The notes below the pieces were generated by a model. It ran no database searches. It worked only from the letters and a program-made list of their open reading frames with translations, and was not told the origin of the DNA. The position numbers and the translations under genes were made by a program. Positions 10,601 to 21,631 of a DNA stretch of 64,000 nucleotides are shown in pieces. Origin of the DNA: Entoloma clypeatum (lineage: Eukaryota; Basidiomycota; Agaricomycetes; Agaricales; Entolomataceae); NCBI GenBank assembly GCA_963565915.1, contig OY751489.1, positions 4,216,001-4,280,000 on the forward strand. The letters are read 5' to 3'. The first letter of the stretch is position 1; the number at the start of each line of letters is the position of its first letter.

Positions 10601-11582
10601 TGTATGGTAGAAAGTCTGTACTCCAAAATGATACATCAAACCACACTCTAAATCGTGATGAACAGTGTGGCATGGTGTTTTCAAACACAAAAAACAACAT
10701 TTCCTGGCTTCCTCCTTTCCACAACACTTGTACTCCACATATACTGTACATATACTATTGAAACATTGTATGTAAACCTATTCAGACCCTTCAAGTAAAA
10801 TTCAAGGACTTAATAAGGTGAATATGAGCAAAATAGGTCGAAAATTTGACCAAATTTTTTTATTCCATCTTTGGATTCTCCACATTCAGGGGATCTTATA
10901 GCACATTTGTTTTTCAAATTTGGTTCATTCCTTGGGGAGATATAGCACTTTTTCTGAAATCTGCAAATTTCATTATTTCTATTTTATCTAGACTTCTAAA
11001 AATTATACAAAGTGTGTCAGAAGGTGAATACATATTCCATAAGTAGTTCTATCTCTTCAAACTATTATTAGGCCATGAGAAAGGCACCACGCGCGCCTGC
11101 GCGATGCATTTTGCGCATTGTTTACTATTATTTGTTGTAGAGCATGGCACTTCTATAACTTAAAATCCATGGCGAAAGTTCAGAAAAGCAATACATATTG
11201 AGTGAGATATAATCCACTCCTACATAATTGATATAGTAGAAACCCTTACTTGTTCCTGTGTAGACATAATAAGCAGATGTGCGATGTTTTTGGGGATTTG
11301 TTTACATGTATTTGACACATTTGATGCGTGCTTGATGCACGTCATCCAATGTTGAAATGACGCATCCACCCATTACTGACCTTGCAATGAGGGGCACACA
11401 TGTTGAGTAGGTTACAATATACTTATAGATTTTATTGAAAGCCTGTGTCTACATGTGATTGAGGCAGAGGGGGTGCACACACACCTTTTGTCTTTTTTTG
11501 GCTGGTTGTGCCTATTTGGGAAGTGGCCTATTTGGGAAGTGAAAAAGTGGATATGTAGAGTGAGTGAGCAAGAAATTACAAT

Positions 11583-11662
11583 GGTTCTGTGGCTTAGTTG
11601 GTTAAGTTGTTAGAATAATAGTATATACTATAGAGGCTGAGAGTTCAAGTCTTACTGATGGC
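11583..11662 (+). other. tRNA-like module (A box, B box)
   Basis: A box TGGCTTAGTTGG at 11590 and B box GAGTTCAAGTCT at 11641, with about 40 bases between. Homologous modules sit at 56351 and 61038 in the same repeat family. The cloverleaf is degenerate, so this is probably a tRNA-derived Pol III segment and not a working tRNA. Confidence 0.5.
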
Positions 11663-11894
11663 ACAAATTTTGCTTGGTGCTGGCCCTCAGAGCATTCTGT
11701 GAAAAAGACTGGTTTAAACTGGTCCGACCCGGTCTTTGGCCGGTCTTTCAAATCTCAAAATTCAGAGAGAACCGAGGACTGGTTGTGATTGAAAACCTTA
11801 AAACTTGAGACCGTGGTCCAGTCTCAAACCGGTTCATTTGGGTCCGGTTTCGGTCTGGTTTTAGGTTCTTGAGACTGGACTTAGAAACACTACA

Positions 11895-12163
11895 TCTCAG
11901 TGCCCTCTTACTTATTCACTATGACACAGCATCTCCTTTCTCTCAGTTTTAGCTTACTCATTGTACATAGCATTCCGCAGTCGCCTTACTCATGCGCACT
12001 GCCTTCCATAGTACTGACTTATCCACTATTGCCTATAGTCAGTACCTATATAAACCCCTAGTACTATAGCTAGATTCCTTAGATTTAGCAATCACATTGC
12101 TCTTTGCCTTTCCACTTCCTGCATACTCTGTCCAAACCTTGGAACGGTTTGTTACACATAACA
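11895..12163 (+). repeat. remnant LTR related to chromovirus E
   Basis: Contains CTATATAAACCCC, then AGATTTAGCAATCAC 39 bases on, then TGTCCAAACCTTGGAACGG and a CATAACA end at 12163, matching the sense strand of the E LTRs. The left boundary is not clear; no partner or internal region is present. Confidence 0.6.
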
Positions 12164-12810
12164 CTGCACATGTTGGGGACCAGCTTCCTCGCGACATCAC
12201 GCACAACCAGGGGTGGGATGGCCTTGACCCACGGCATCCCCTCAGGCGGGGTGAACACAACACAGGGGGGAGGGGGGTCTCTGGGGCCCAAAAAAAAAAG
12301 TTCGACCCCCCAGTATATATTTTTCTGTTCCGCCACCCCCTTGGGTGTAGAACATTGAATGTCATTACCACCTTCATGATACTCATACCAGCATGAGCTC
12401 TTCATTTTCTCTTCAAGTACAACAAGGGTTATATAGGAGTCCACCATTCATTCAGACTCATGGTTTTTCTATGGAAAAGATGTATTATGCCAGTGCATGC
12501 CCAAAACAAGATATTCTCGCCAAAACAAATTTTTTATATTCAACATTGAACTAGCCATGCCCACTTCCCCTTGCATCTGCAGCTCCCTTGAGGCATTCGT
12601 TTCTCTCCTCTGGCCTTGCATGCACATCTCTTGTAAAACTTCTCACAACCCCCTGCATGCCCTTTGTGCTCACAGACTGGTGGCTCTACTCCCCCTTGTG
12701 TATTGTGTGGATGTCTCCGTTGAGCATCAGTAAAGTGTGACCCTGCTATGCAACACTATGTAGTGGGACACTCCTTGACCTGCTACCATCACGACCTCCT
12801 ATGAGGTTCT
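12164..12810. other. no gene; holds a GC-rich repeat copy
   Basis: Contains copy 3 of the short GC-rich repeat (about 12235-12345, with GGTCTCTGGGGCCC and a terminal TTCCGCCACCCCCTTG, so both ends may be inverted repeats). The rest shows no coding frame. Its right edge GTTCT is the TSD of chromovirus E; it may be the 5' side of the LINE that continues at 19443. Confidence 0.4.
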
Positions 12811-13228
12811 TGTTATGCTTAACAAACTGTTCCAAGGTTCGGGCAGAGTATGCAGGAAGTGGAAAGGCGAAGAGCAAAGTGATTGCTAAATCTAAGGAAT
12901 GTAGCTATGGTACATGGGGTTTATATAGTACTGGCTACGAGCAGTAGCGAGTGAGTCAGTAGCTGCGGAAGGCAGTGCGGATGAGTCAGTAGCTGCGGAA
13001 GGCAGTGCGGATGAGTCAGTAACTGCGGAAAGGCAGTGCGAAGTGAGTCAGACGACTGCAGACTGAGTAATCCCTACTGCGGAGTGCGAGTCAGCGCGGG
13101 AGCGAAGTATACTAAAGGAGAATGGTAGAGTAAAGGTAAATGAATAAGCGGTCCGATGAGTCAAAGAAATGACAAAGGTACAATGCAAGGGAAAAGTGCG
13201 TAACATACAAACCGGTAAGTCCGTAACA
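12811..13228 (-). repeat. Chromovirus E 3' LTR
   Basis: 418 bp with three copies of the 30-bp unit. Polypurine tract GAGGAGGGGAA adjoins on the element side. Confidence 0.9.
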
Positions 13229-13262
13229 TGTTCCCCTCCTCAAGCTCTGTGTCCTCACAGAG

Positions 13263-13625
13263 TCATTGTCCCCATCCTCTGGCATCGTCGTTGTTTGTCC
13301 AGGAGCCATTCTCCTTGAGGCTCCAATCGTCTATTAGCTCTTCGTTGATGGCAACGGCGAGCTCGAGACTCCGGACGGCTAGTCAGATGCGCCGGTTTTC
13401 AACGACCAGCGTATGGGTGTAGTTCCCGAGGATTTGTTTCTCTTCGGGGGTGGGTGCGACGGGGAGGTCAGATAAAGAATGGAGGTGGATGTGCATCTGT
13501 CGATGCAGGATGTCGGCGAGCGAGGCTTCTAGCGCGTGAATCTGGTCTCTCATGGAGAGGGCTTCACCCATGAGGGCAGTGATGGCGGGATTGGTTTCAG
13601 TGGATGTGGTGGTGGTGGTGGACAT
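13263..13625 (-). pseudogene. Chromovirus E extra third ORF, function unknown
   Basis: Lies between the pol stop and the polypurine tract. From the ATG at 13625 it would encode 120 residues, with one in-frame TGA at 13385-13383 (NRRI-stop-LAVRSL, fitting CGA to TGA). The N-terminus is Ser/Thr-rich. The middle (ALMGEALSMRDQIHALEASL) looks like a coiled-coil helix. The end is acidic. I recognise no family. It is not an envelope: no signal peptide or membrane segment. Ty3 elements normally end with integrase, so a 3' ORF is unusual. It could be a captured host exon, an accessory protein, or chance. Confidence 0.45.
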
Positions 13626-13747
13626 GGTGCGGAGGATGTTGGAGAGATAGAGGAAGAATGGAGTAGCTATATTGAAGACGGAGCGGAGAACTCGGTGGGT
13701 TTTTGACTGATGAGGTCGATGCTGTTGCTGATTTCAACGGGTGTCTT

Positions 13748-16700
13748 TTATCGTGGACGCGACGGGTTCTGCCGATGGAAATCACAGATCAAATCTTGAG
13801 CGTTCTGAACATTAGCTCGCAGTTCCCATGTGTTCTCTTCTGGGCCATATCCTTCCCACTGGACGAGGTACTGGATCTTTCCGCGGAACTTTCGAGAGTC
13901 CAGGATCGTAGACACATGGTACTCTTCTCGTCCTTCGACGATGATCGGATCAGGGGCTGGTTTCTTTTTCTGGATGGCGTACTTCGGAGTTTCATATGGT
14001 GACAACAGGGTCTCGTTGAACACAGGGTGAATCATCTTCCAAGTCTTCGGAAGATCAAGAAGGTACGCGCTAGTTCCTTTCTTCTCTAGGACTTTGAATG
14101 GTCCATGTCGGAGTGCATCAAGTTTCTTTGAGGGTCGATCGGTCCTGATGTTAGTCCCTTCCAGCCACACCTTGTCTCTGATGCGGTAGTCCCGAGATGG
14201 ACTTCGCCGTGTGTCAACTGTCTTCTTCATCTGATCCTGTGCTTGTTTCAGCACAGCATTGGCTTCTTCTTGTGCCTGTTTGAGTTTTTTCAAGAAGTTG
14301 TTGGCAGCCGGATTGGTATCTTCTAACACGAGTTCTCCCTTCCACGGATGTAAACCGTAGTTGAGGTAGAATGGGGTGTGCTTCGTTGCCTGGTGTTCTT
14401 TGTCATTGTACTGGAACTCTGCGATTGTGATCCATTCTGCCCAATCATCCTGTAGATGGTTGACAAAGTTTCGTAAGAATGCTTCTGTTTCCTGATGCGA
14501 TCGCTCGGCCTGTCCATCAGTCTGTGGGTGGTATGCGGTGGACAGGTTCCTTTTGATCCCTAACATGCGGCAGAGTATCTCCATGAACTTCGCAGCGAAC
14601 TGTGGTCCCCTATCGCTGATGATCTTCTTGGGGATCCCATGAAGCTTCCATATCTGATCCCGATAGATCTTGGCTAATCCTTCAGCCGATAGTTCCACGG
14701 TTGTCGGAATGAGGTGAAGCATCTTTGAATGTCTATCCGTGATGACCAGAATTGCGTTTTTTCCATCAGATTCTGGTATCGGTCCCACGACCTCGATTCC
14801 TATGTCTTCCCATGGGTGACTTGGTGCTGCATGGGGATATAGCGGAGCATGTCGCTTTTGTCGGTTAATCTTGTTGCGTTGACAAGTGTCGCAACCCTTC
14901 ACGTACTTCTTCACATCATGCAGTATGGTAGGCCACCAGTAGGTGTGAGTGAGGAGTTCATGTGTCCGGTACTGTCCTGGATGTCCAGCCACTGGTGCAT
15001 TGTGTGATTCAAACATCAATTCTTGTCGCAATTGTGGATCTGGCGGGACATAGACTCGTTCGCCTGCATATGTGATGCCGTTTTCCTGTTGATACCAATG
15101 AGGATTCTTCTTTAGACCCTGGGCTACTTCTGTCTCCATGCGGTCTGAACCCTTGATGCGTGCAATCCACGGATTTTCGATGGTCGTGACGTTTCCAATT
15201 TTGATGGAATCAGATGTTTCACCCCCTTCAAAGAATTGTTCCTCCGTGAACATCTCCATTTGTACCACATCTTCTGATTCCAATCGTTTCAAGAATAGTC
15301 CCTCCTTGAGCATTTGGTCACTGTCCTGTGGTTCGAGTTCCGCTTCATACCAGGGTAAGCGTGACAGGATGTCCGCTTTTGCATTGGTCTTGCCGGGCAC
15401 ATGCCGTAATTCGAAGTCATAGTCCTGTAACTTCATTTTCCAGCGTCGCTGTCGTTGATTCAGGTCCTGAGGACGACGGAAGTATTCCAGGTTCTTGTGA
15501 TCGGTCAAGATTTCAAAACGTTCCTTGGCTTCGAGCAGATAGTGTCTCCAATCTTTCAATGCTTCCACGACTGCCAGAAGTTCCTTGTCGTATATCTCGT
15601 AATTCTGTTCGGCTGCGGACATGGTCCGCGACAAGAACGCGATGGGGTGCCATTTGTTGTCTTGCTTCTGAGAGAGTACTGCTCCAATTGCATAGCCCGA
15701 TGCATCGGTTTCAACTCTGAACTGTCCCTCTGGTTTTGGTAATGCCAAGACTGGTGCCGATGTAATTGCCCGTATGAGACCTTCAAAGGCTTGCTGCTCT
15801 GTTGGTCCCCAAGTAAATGCCATACTGCCTGTGAGCGCGGTGAGAGGCTTTGCAATGTTTGAGTACCCTTCAATAAATCGTCAATAGAAGTTAGCAAATC
15901 CAAGGAACTTCTGAACTTCCTTTTTTGATGTGGGTGCTCGCCAGTTTCGAATTGTATCCACCTTCTCAGTTTCCATCTCAACACGTCCCTCACCAACCAC
16001 ATATCCCAATATAGGACATTTTGTTACTTCCCATAAACACTTCTTCTCCTTTAGGAACAAATCATTGTCCGATAGGATCTGTAGGATTTCTTTGGTGTTT
16101 CGCGCGAGTTCTTCCTTGGTTTTACCGATAACCACGATGTCATCCATGTAGATCACGCAGATACGTCGGCGGATCTGGTCCCGGAATAGACTAGCCATCA
16201 TTCGAGAGAACGTTCCCGGGGAGTTGCAAAGACCAAAAAACATGACCAATGGTTCGAACAATCCTCGACTGGTGAGGAACGCAGCTTTCCATTTATCGCC
16301 CTCCTTAATCCGGACGTTGTTATAGCCCCACATGATGTCCATTTTATTGAAGTAGACCGCATCTTTCAGTACGTCCAGGAGATCGGATATTCGTGGGAGT
16401 GGGAACTTGTCTTTGACCGTGAATTTATTGACCACGCGGTAATCTTGTACCAATTGTTTGGAGCCATCCTTTTTGTTGATGAAGAAGCAAGGGGAGGCAT
16501 AAGAGGATTTGGACGGGCGGATCTTCCCGTTGCTAGCCCCTCGTCAATGAATGCGTCCAATTCTTCTTGTTCCTTTTGCGTCATAGGATATGTATTTCCC
16601 CCTAGTTCCTTTGGTGCGTCCGGTGTAAGTTCGATACCATGGTCCCATTCCCTCTCCTTTGGGATCTTGTCAAAGTTCTCTTTCTCGAAAAGATGAGCAA

Positions 16701-17230
16701 ATCGTTCAACATATGAGGGTCGTTTGTTTGTGGGAGGTGGTGTGGGAGTGACAGCTTCCAAAATAGGGTCTCCAGGCTTCCATTTCTGATCCGACTTTTT
16801 GGGTGCATCTTTGTCGCGCACCTCAACCATGCGAACCCGGTGTTTGCGACCATTAAGGTTAATCCTAAAATCCGAGTGTTTGGTCCGACATGTTGTTGGG
16901 CACCGGTTAAATGTTACCGTGCCGGTTGTCCAATTGATTGTGGGGTTGTGGTGTACCAACCAGTCATGTCCCAAGAGCATGTCCGTCCTCCCAATGTCTA
17001 GTACCATTGCTTCCATGGTTTCCTGATGTGCTCCCAAATCCAGCTTGACTTCGGCAAGTTGGCTCGCTTTCTGTTGTCGATTTGGTGATCCATCCGCATT
17101 TAGAATTGCTATGGGTGGTATTCCTCGCGTGGGGAGGTTCTGTTCGCGTACTATTCTGGGATGAATGCATGTGCGTTCACATCCGCTGTCAACCTCAGGT
17201 CGGATAACCTTTGGTCCTCATCGTGTTTTG
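13748..17230 (-). pseudogene. Chromovirus E pol (protease, RT, RNase H, integrase, chromodomain), disabled
   Basis: Protease begins near 17200 with PEVDSGCERTCI. LLGHDWLVHHNPTINW follows in the next ORF (17037-16366), which frameshifts near 16430-16450 into RT. RT has YMDD (about 16150) and [18 protein letters not shown] at 15883-15881 interrupts NFY-R-F where CGA is expected. The same frame continues from 15823 through RNase H (VETDASGYAIGAVLSQ, LTDHKNLEYF), the integrase zinc finger, the integrase core (VVGPIPESDGKN, SDRGPQFAAKFM, GQAERSHQETEAF) and a C-terminal chromodomain (YLVQWEGYGPEENTWE), ending at 13748. Chromodomains of this kind are known to steer integration to modified chromatin. 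Confidence 0.9.
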
Positions 17231-17396
17231 AGCTGCGCTAACAGCCTGATTTCTCGTCTTTTCGGAGGTTTATCTCCCTTCACAATCTTAGTTGACGCAG
17301 CGGCTCGCTTGGCAGGGATGACATAGGTTCTATTGTCTGCAGTCATACAAGGCAAGCAAGTCCGTTTAATAGATAAGGGTCGCGACTTAGCGTCGT

Positions 17397-18991
17397 TTAA
17401 TCAGACCCTTCAGGAAAATCCTTCTCGTCGGCTTCTAAGATTGTGGTTTCATCATTCTCGGCATCTTCTTCAGACACCTTCCTAACCCTTCCGGAGTTCT
17501 TCTTCGGCTTGCGGCAGTTGCGCGCGATATGGCCTTCCTGGTCACAGTTGAAACACTTGCGACCATCTTTCTTCTTTGGAGCGCTACAGTCTTTAGCCAG
17601 ATGACCGAAGCGTTGACAGTTGTAGCAACGGGCTACTCCTGCTTTGTCGATCTCCATGGCCTTGCCCTGACCACCATAAGTGGTACCTGATCCGGTGCGC
17701 ATGTCACTGCCACCTCGGATGACCAGTGCGTGTCCTTCCATCTGTCGTCCCTTGTTTCGGATCTCCTTTGCATAATCGGTGTACGTCTTGCCATCGCTAG
17801 CCACTTGTTCAGAGATTCTGCGGTTGACGCTTTTCTCTAGGATGTATTTCCCAGTTTCTTCGCCAAGGTTTGACAGTCCCAAGAGTTCTTCAAATTCATC
17901 CAAGAACTCATCAACAGTGCGTTTCTCTTGTTTCAGGACTTCGAGTCTCGCTTTGGCAGCGACGGACTTGTTGGCGATGGAGAATCGTGTGGTGATATCA
18001 TCGGAAAAACCTAGCCAGGTGATGTTCTCATTGTCAGCGGTAAGAGCGTCTAACTTGTTACTGGCCCAGTGTCTGCCGGACCCTTCCATCATGCGGGATA
18101 ACACCGCAAGAATCTTCTGATTGTCTGTGAGGCTCTTTTGGAACCTGATGTATAGTTTGGTGGCTTTCCACCACTCGTCAAAGGTGTATCTGTCCTTGAA
18201 CATCCCAGGATCCTTGATGATCTTGGATGTATCCATTGTTTGTACAGCCGGAGCTTCTGCCATGTTTAGAGTCTGCGGAGGAGAAGAGGAGTCGGGTTGT
18301 TGGGATGAAGATGGGGTTCGGGATACAGGTAAGGATTGAAAATGAGTCCCTGTTCTAGGCGTCTGTTCGATATCTGACTGCGCGGAGTCAAAAGTAAATT
18401 CGTCAGGGGACTCGTCGGCGGAATCGGTGGCAAAACTTTCAGAGTATTTCCTCTGTAAATCTCTAAGGAATCTCTGTTCCTGCGCGTCTGTTGGTCTCGA
18501 GAAGGGGTCAAGTCTCTCGTTTCATGCCCAGCGGTTGTACTCGGTCTGTTGTTCTTCGGTGGTGAAGTGGGCGTAGATCTGCTGCTTCGAGTAAGACGTG
18601 ATGATGTGGCTCTGGGACGTCTTGATGTGAGCGTCCTAATCAATCTTCTGATAACGGTTGTCTGGACACCGATAAACTCTCTGATCTCTGTGATCCGACC
18701 TGTCTGAGGTCCTTCTTGAACGCGAAAGCTTTCGAGTTCGTTCTGTCGGGCATTGTAACGCGCGATCTGGTGTTGCCGAGCAAGATGGATGCTCTCTGCT
18801 ATCTCGCCGCGGGGGCGATGCTCGTCATTGTCTAGTTCTTCGTCAAGCACCTGCTGTAGGATGCGACGGATCTCCGATTCGATGTACTGCTGGATGAGTG
18901 TAAAATCGATACTGTCTCGAGGACTTAACTCCTCCTGTCGGGCTTCTGGCGTGCTGAATGGGTTACTGGTGAAGTCTTCAAAGAAGCGCAA
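17397..18991 (-). pseudogene. Chromovirus E gag, disabled
   Basis: The clean C-terminal frame (18263-17397) holds the capsid-like region (EWWKATKLYIRFQKSL to FLDEFEELLGLSNLG) and two CCHC knuckles, CYNCQRFGHLAKDC and CFNCDQEGHIARNC, then an acidic tail. That frame extends upstream through DPFSRPTDAQEQRFLRDLQR to a TGA at 18524-18522 (RWA-stop-NERL, CGA to TGA). Another indel near 18630 shifts it into the N-terminal frame (ATG near 18991), an Arg/Ser/Glu-rich, probably helical segment. Two knuckles distinguish this family from A/B, which have one. Confidence 0.85.
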
Positions 18992-19040
18992 CGTCTTGAC
19001 TTGTCTGGTAGTTGCTCTCTTCGCTCTGGGCGAACCTAAC

Positions 19041-19054
19041 GAGATTTAGCAACT
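19041..19054 (-). other. Chromovirus E self-primer binding site
   Basis: Element sense reads AGTTGCTAAATCTC directly after the 5' LTR. TTGCTAAATCT is the exact complement of AGATTTAGCAA inside the LTR (19137-19127), which lies 34 bases after the TATATAAA box. That is the arrangement of Tf1-type self-priming. Confidence 0.7.
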
Positions 19055-19442
19055 TGTTATGCTTAACAAACCGTTCCAAGGTTCGGGCAGAGTATGCAGG
19101 AAGTGGAAAGGCGAAGAGCAAAGTGATTGCTAAATCTAAGGAATGTAGCTATGGTACATGGGGTTTATATAGTACTGGCTACAAGCAGTAGCGAGTGAGT
19201 CAGTAGCTGCGGAAGGCAGTGCGGATGAGTCAGTAACTGCGGAAAGGCAGTGCGAAGTGAGTCAGACGACTGCGGACTGAGTAATCCCTACTGCGGAGTG
19301 CGAGTCAGCGCGGGAGCGAAGTATACTAAAGGAGAATGGTAGAGTAAAGGTAAATGAATAAGCGGTCCGATGAGTCAAAGAAATGACGAAGGTACAATGC
19401 AAGGGAAAAGTGCATAACATACAAACCGGTAAGTCCGTAACA
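19055..19442 (-). repeat. Chromovirus E 5' LTR
   Basis: 388 bp, two copies of the 30-bp unit. TATA box at 19171-19164 on the minus strand, inferred RNA start at about 19137. Confidence 0.9.
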
Positions 19443-19578
19443 GTTCTGGTGCTATCAGCAACAGTTGAGCCACACAACCCCCAGCCTGTATACCTCCTCC
19501 TCCCCACAGCCCCTCCAAACCAAACCCAACCTCACTCATCCACCCACTCTGCCAGCCTCAACCTGATCCCTCAACCCA

Positions 19579-20960
19579 ATGTCGATCCCCTCGAAAAACC
19601 TGCCCCACAGAGACGGGACCCTGATCACCAACCTGAAAGCCTTACCCACACACTCTGAAATCACAAGTCTGATGACCAGTACCCACGGAACGATTAACAA
19701 CAGCCCGGATGCCCGCAAGTGGTTTGACTCCAAAGGCTGGGTCCTGACCGCCAATCCCTATGACTGGTCCAAACTCATCCAGATTCTCCTCACTGCAGCA
19801 CTCCTCCCCAAGATCCCAGTAGAGGCCATGGCTGCAATACGAGGAGTAGCCTTCCTGCTTGAAGATGACATCACTGACACCCTTTCCACCTCCCTAGCCA
19901 CGGCAGTTGCCGAGAAAGTCTCCTCCCTCCTTTCTGAAGCCAATACCGACCCCATTGCTGCTAAAGCTTTCCTCAACGCCAATGCTGCTCAACAAGCTGC
20001 AACATCCCTCAATCTCAAGGAAACCACAACCCAACATTCCTCCACCACCACCAACCTCAAAGACATCACCTCCAAACTGACCGCTGCCGCCAATGCTGAA
20101 TCCTCTCCCAAAGCCATGCCCCTTGGTGCCCCCACAACACCCCATCCAGTAGCCGTCCCAACAACCTTCAACCCCTCGGCATCCTCTGACCACACAATAA
20201 TCCAACAACGTCTTCTTGCCGCCTCCCGCTCAATCCTTGTTCTGATCGACCACAAGTCAGACCCGATCCCCAGGAAACCTGTCTCCGAAGCCATATCCAA
20301 GATCCGCGATGGCATCAACAACCACCTCTGGGATCTTGACAAACTCGAAACTGCCTTCTTGGATTCCAACTCGACCCAGAAGGCCAAGACCAAGGTCCGC
20401 GGGATCAAAGTCCTTGACAGAGGTGCCTACCTTCTCGATCTCAACTCCCCCAAATCAGCCACCCGTTTCAAGTCATATGCTGAAGGTCCCACCTCCACCC
20501 TCCTCTCCAACCACTTCGGTGCATCTGCCACCATCAAACCCAAGTCCTACAACCTCATCTTCAAATCCTGTACTGGCAACTTCAATCCCTCAGACCGCCT
20601 CCACCTGGACGCAATCGAGCAGGATAACGACCTGCAACCTGGATCCATAACCTCAGCCTACTGGATCAAGCGCCCAGACCATTGCAGCCCCAAGCAAACT
20701 GTCCACCAATCACCTCCTCACCAAGAAGACCTTCATTGCAGGACATGTGATCACTGTAACCAAGGACCTATGCGAGCCCATGTGCTGCAACAAATGCCAG
20801 CACTATGGACACATTTGTGCCGCATGCCCCAATGATGAAACATGTGCCCACTGCACAAGCAAAGCACACCCCACCAATGAATGCCCACCCACGCAACCAC
20901 CACACTGCATCTCCTGCAGACCCTGCTCCACCACACAAGCTACTTCAGAAGCTGCCCTAC
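19579..20960 (+). pseudogene. LINE ORF1 (gag-like RNA-binding protein)
   Basis: The first 418-codon frame (ATG 19579) is Ala/Ser/Thr-rich, with helical segments and a conserved block near FNPSDRLHLDAIEQDNDL. After a frameshift near 20700 the next frame gives HVITVTKDLCEPMCCNKCQH followed by YGHICAACP, then CAHCTSKAHPTNECP and CISC, i.e. CCHC knuckles as in Tad/CgT1 ORF1 proteins. The product would coat LINE RNA. Strong third-position C bias shows it was coding until recently. Confidence 0.75.
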
Positions 20961-21299
20961 CTTCCTTGCCAAATGCTCCAAGTTAGACAACCGCTACCCT
21001 GAGAATGCCATGTCCTACTTCCCAACAGGTGAACCCTGGACCTGGGCATTTGCCCCACCTAAGCTATCCACTTCCCCCCCAGTCCACAGGCATTGTTGAG
21101 ACCTCTCTCCAATGTGCCCCCAACCCGACGGCTGGACCCAAGTGGGCCGGCTCTGTCAACAGACCCTAGACACCTTTACCACTCCCAATTCCAGCCCAAC
21201 CCAGTCCATGAACGACCGCCCCCCCTACGACCAGTACATGTTAGTACAACCATCCAGCTCACCAACCAAATTGCGCCGCTGACACCCTAATCAACCATC

Positions 21300-21631
21300 T
21301 CTTCTGCGTCTACAGAGCGGTCCTCCAACTCAATGTATACCACACAAGATGGCTCTCCTCGACCACACTAGTGTTACACAAAGCAGACAAGCCAACATAC
21401 AATGTTGCCAAGGCATACTGTCTGATAGGCCTCCTCGACACCATCAGCAAGCTCCTCTCTATGCTTGTAGCTGCAGATGTTTCACATCTTGCAGAACAAC
21501 ACCACATGCTCCTGCCAGGTCAGTTCAGAGGCAGACCGGGTTGCTGTATGATGGACATCATGCACTCCCTCACACACAAAGTCAAAGATGCCTGGAGAAC
21601 AGATAAAGTTGCCGCAGCCCTCTTCCTCAAC
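21300..21631 (+). pseudogene. LINE ORF2 reverse transcriptase, N-terminal part
   Basis: Reads STTLVLHKADKPTYNVAKAY, LIGLLDTISKLLSMLVAADV, LPGQFRGRPG and KVAAALFLN, the fingers and motif A of a LINE RT. Motif A has Asn where the catalytic Asp is expected (LFLN for LFLD). This fits a CG to CA change. Continues at 23018. Confidence 0.75.
21617..21631 (+). repeat. LINE target-site duplication, left copy
   Basis: GCCCTCTTCCTCAAC, repeated at 23018-23032 after the poly(A). Confidence 0.93.

Larger units (their letters stand above)
9490..11892 (+). mobile_element. large hAT-like non-autonomous repeat, copy X (5'-truncated)
   Basis: Order: TATCGTCTGAGTCTCGCC leader, G-rich minisatellite, a 1.7-kb A/T-rich body, a tRNA-like module, and a right end full of GGTCTTTGGCCGGTC-type motifs closing with GAAACACTA at 11892. 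The same order recurs at 56790-61368, and shorter forms at 23687, 56055 and 62034. Copy W (62034-62663) shows the left end TAGTGTTTTAAAG and an 8-bp duplication, pointing to the hAT superfamily. No transposase is present. This copy lacks its left end and contains MITE-1. Confidence 0.6.
12811..19442 (-). mobile_element. Chromovirus E: complete Ty3 LTR retrotransposon, disabled
   Basis: LTRs at 12811-13228 (418 bp) and 19055-19442 (388 bp), ends TGTTAYG...GTAACA. They differ in length because a 30-bp unit (GCGGATGAGTCAGTAGCTGC core) is present three times on the left and twice on the right. Flanked by GTTCT at 12806-12810 and 19443-19447. Minus orientation: gag, pol with chromodomain, then an extra ORF and a GAGGAGGGGAA polypurine tract before the 3' LTR. 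Several frameshifts and TGA stops make it non-coding as it stands. Confidence 0.93.

Noticed and set aside
13112..13309. 65-codon minus-strand ORF
   Set aside because: It crosses the 3' LTR boundary of chromovirus E and is in a different frame from the third ORF.
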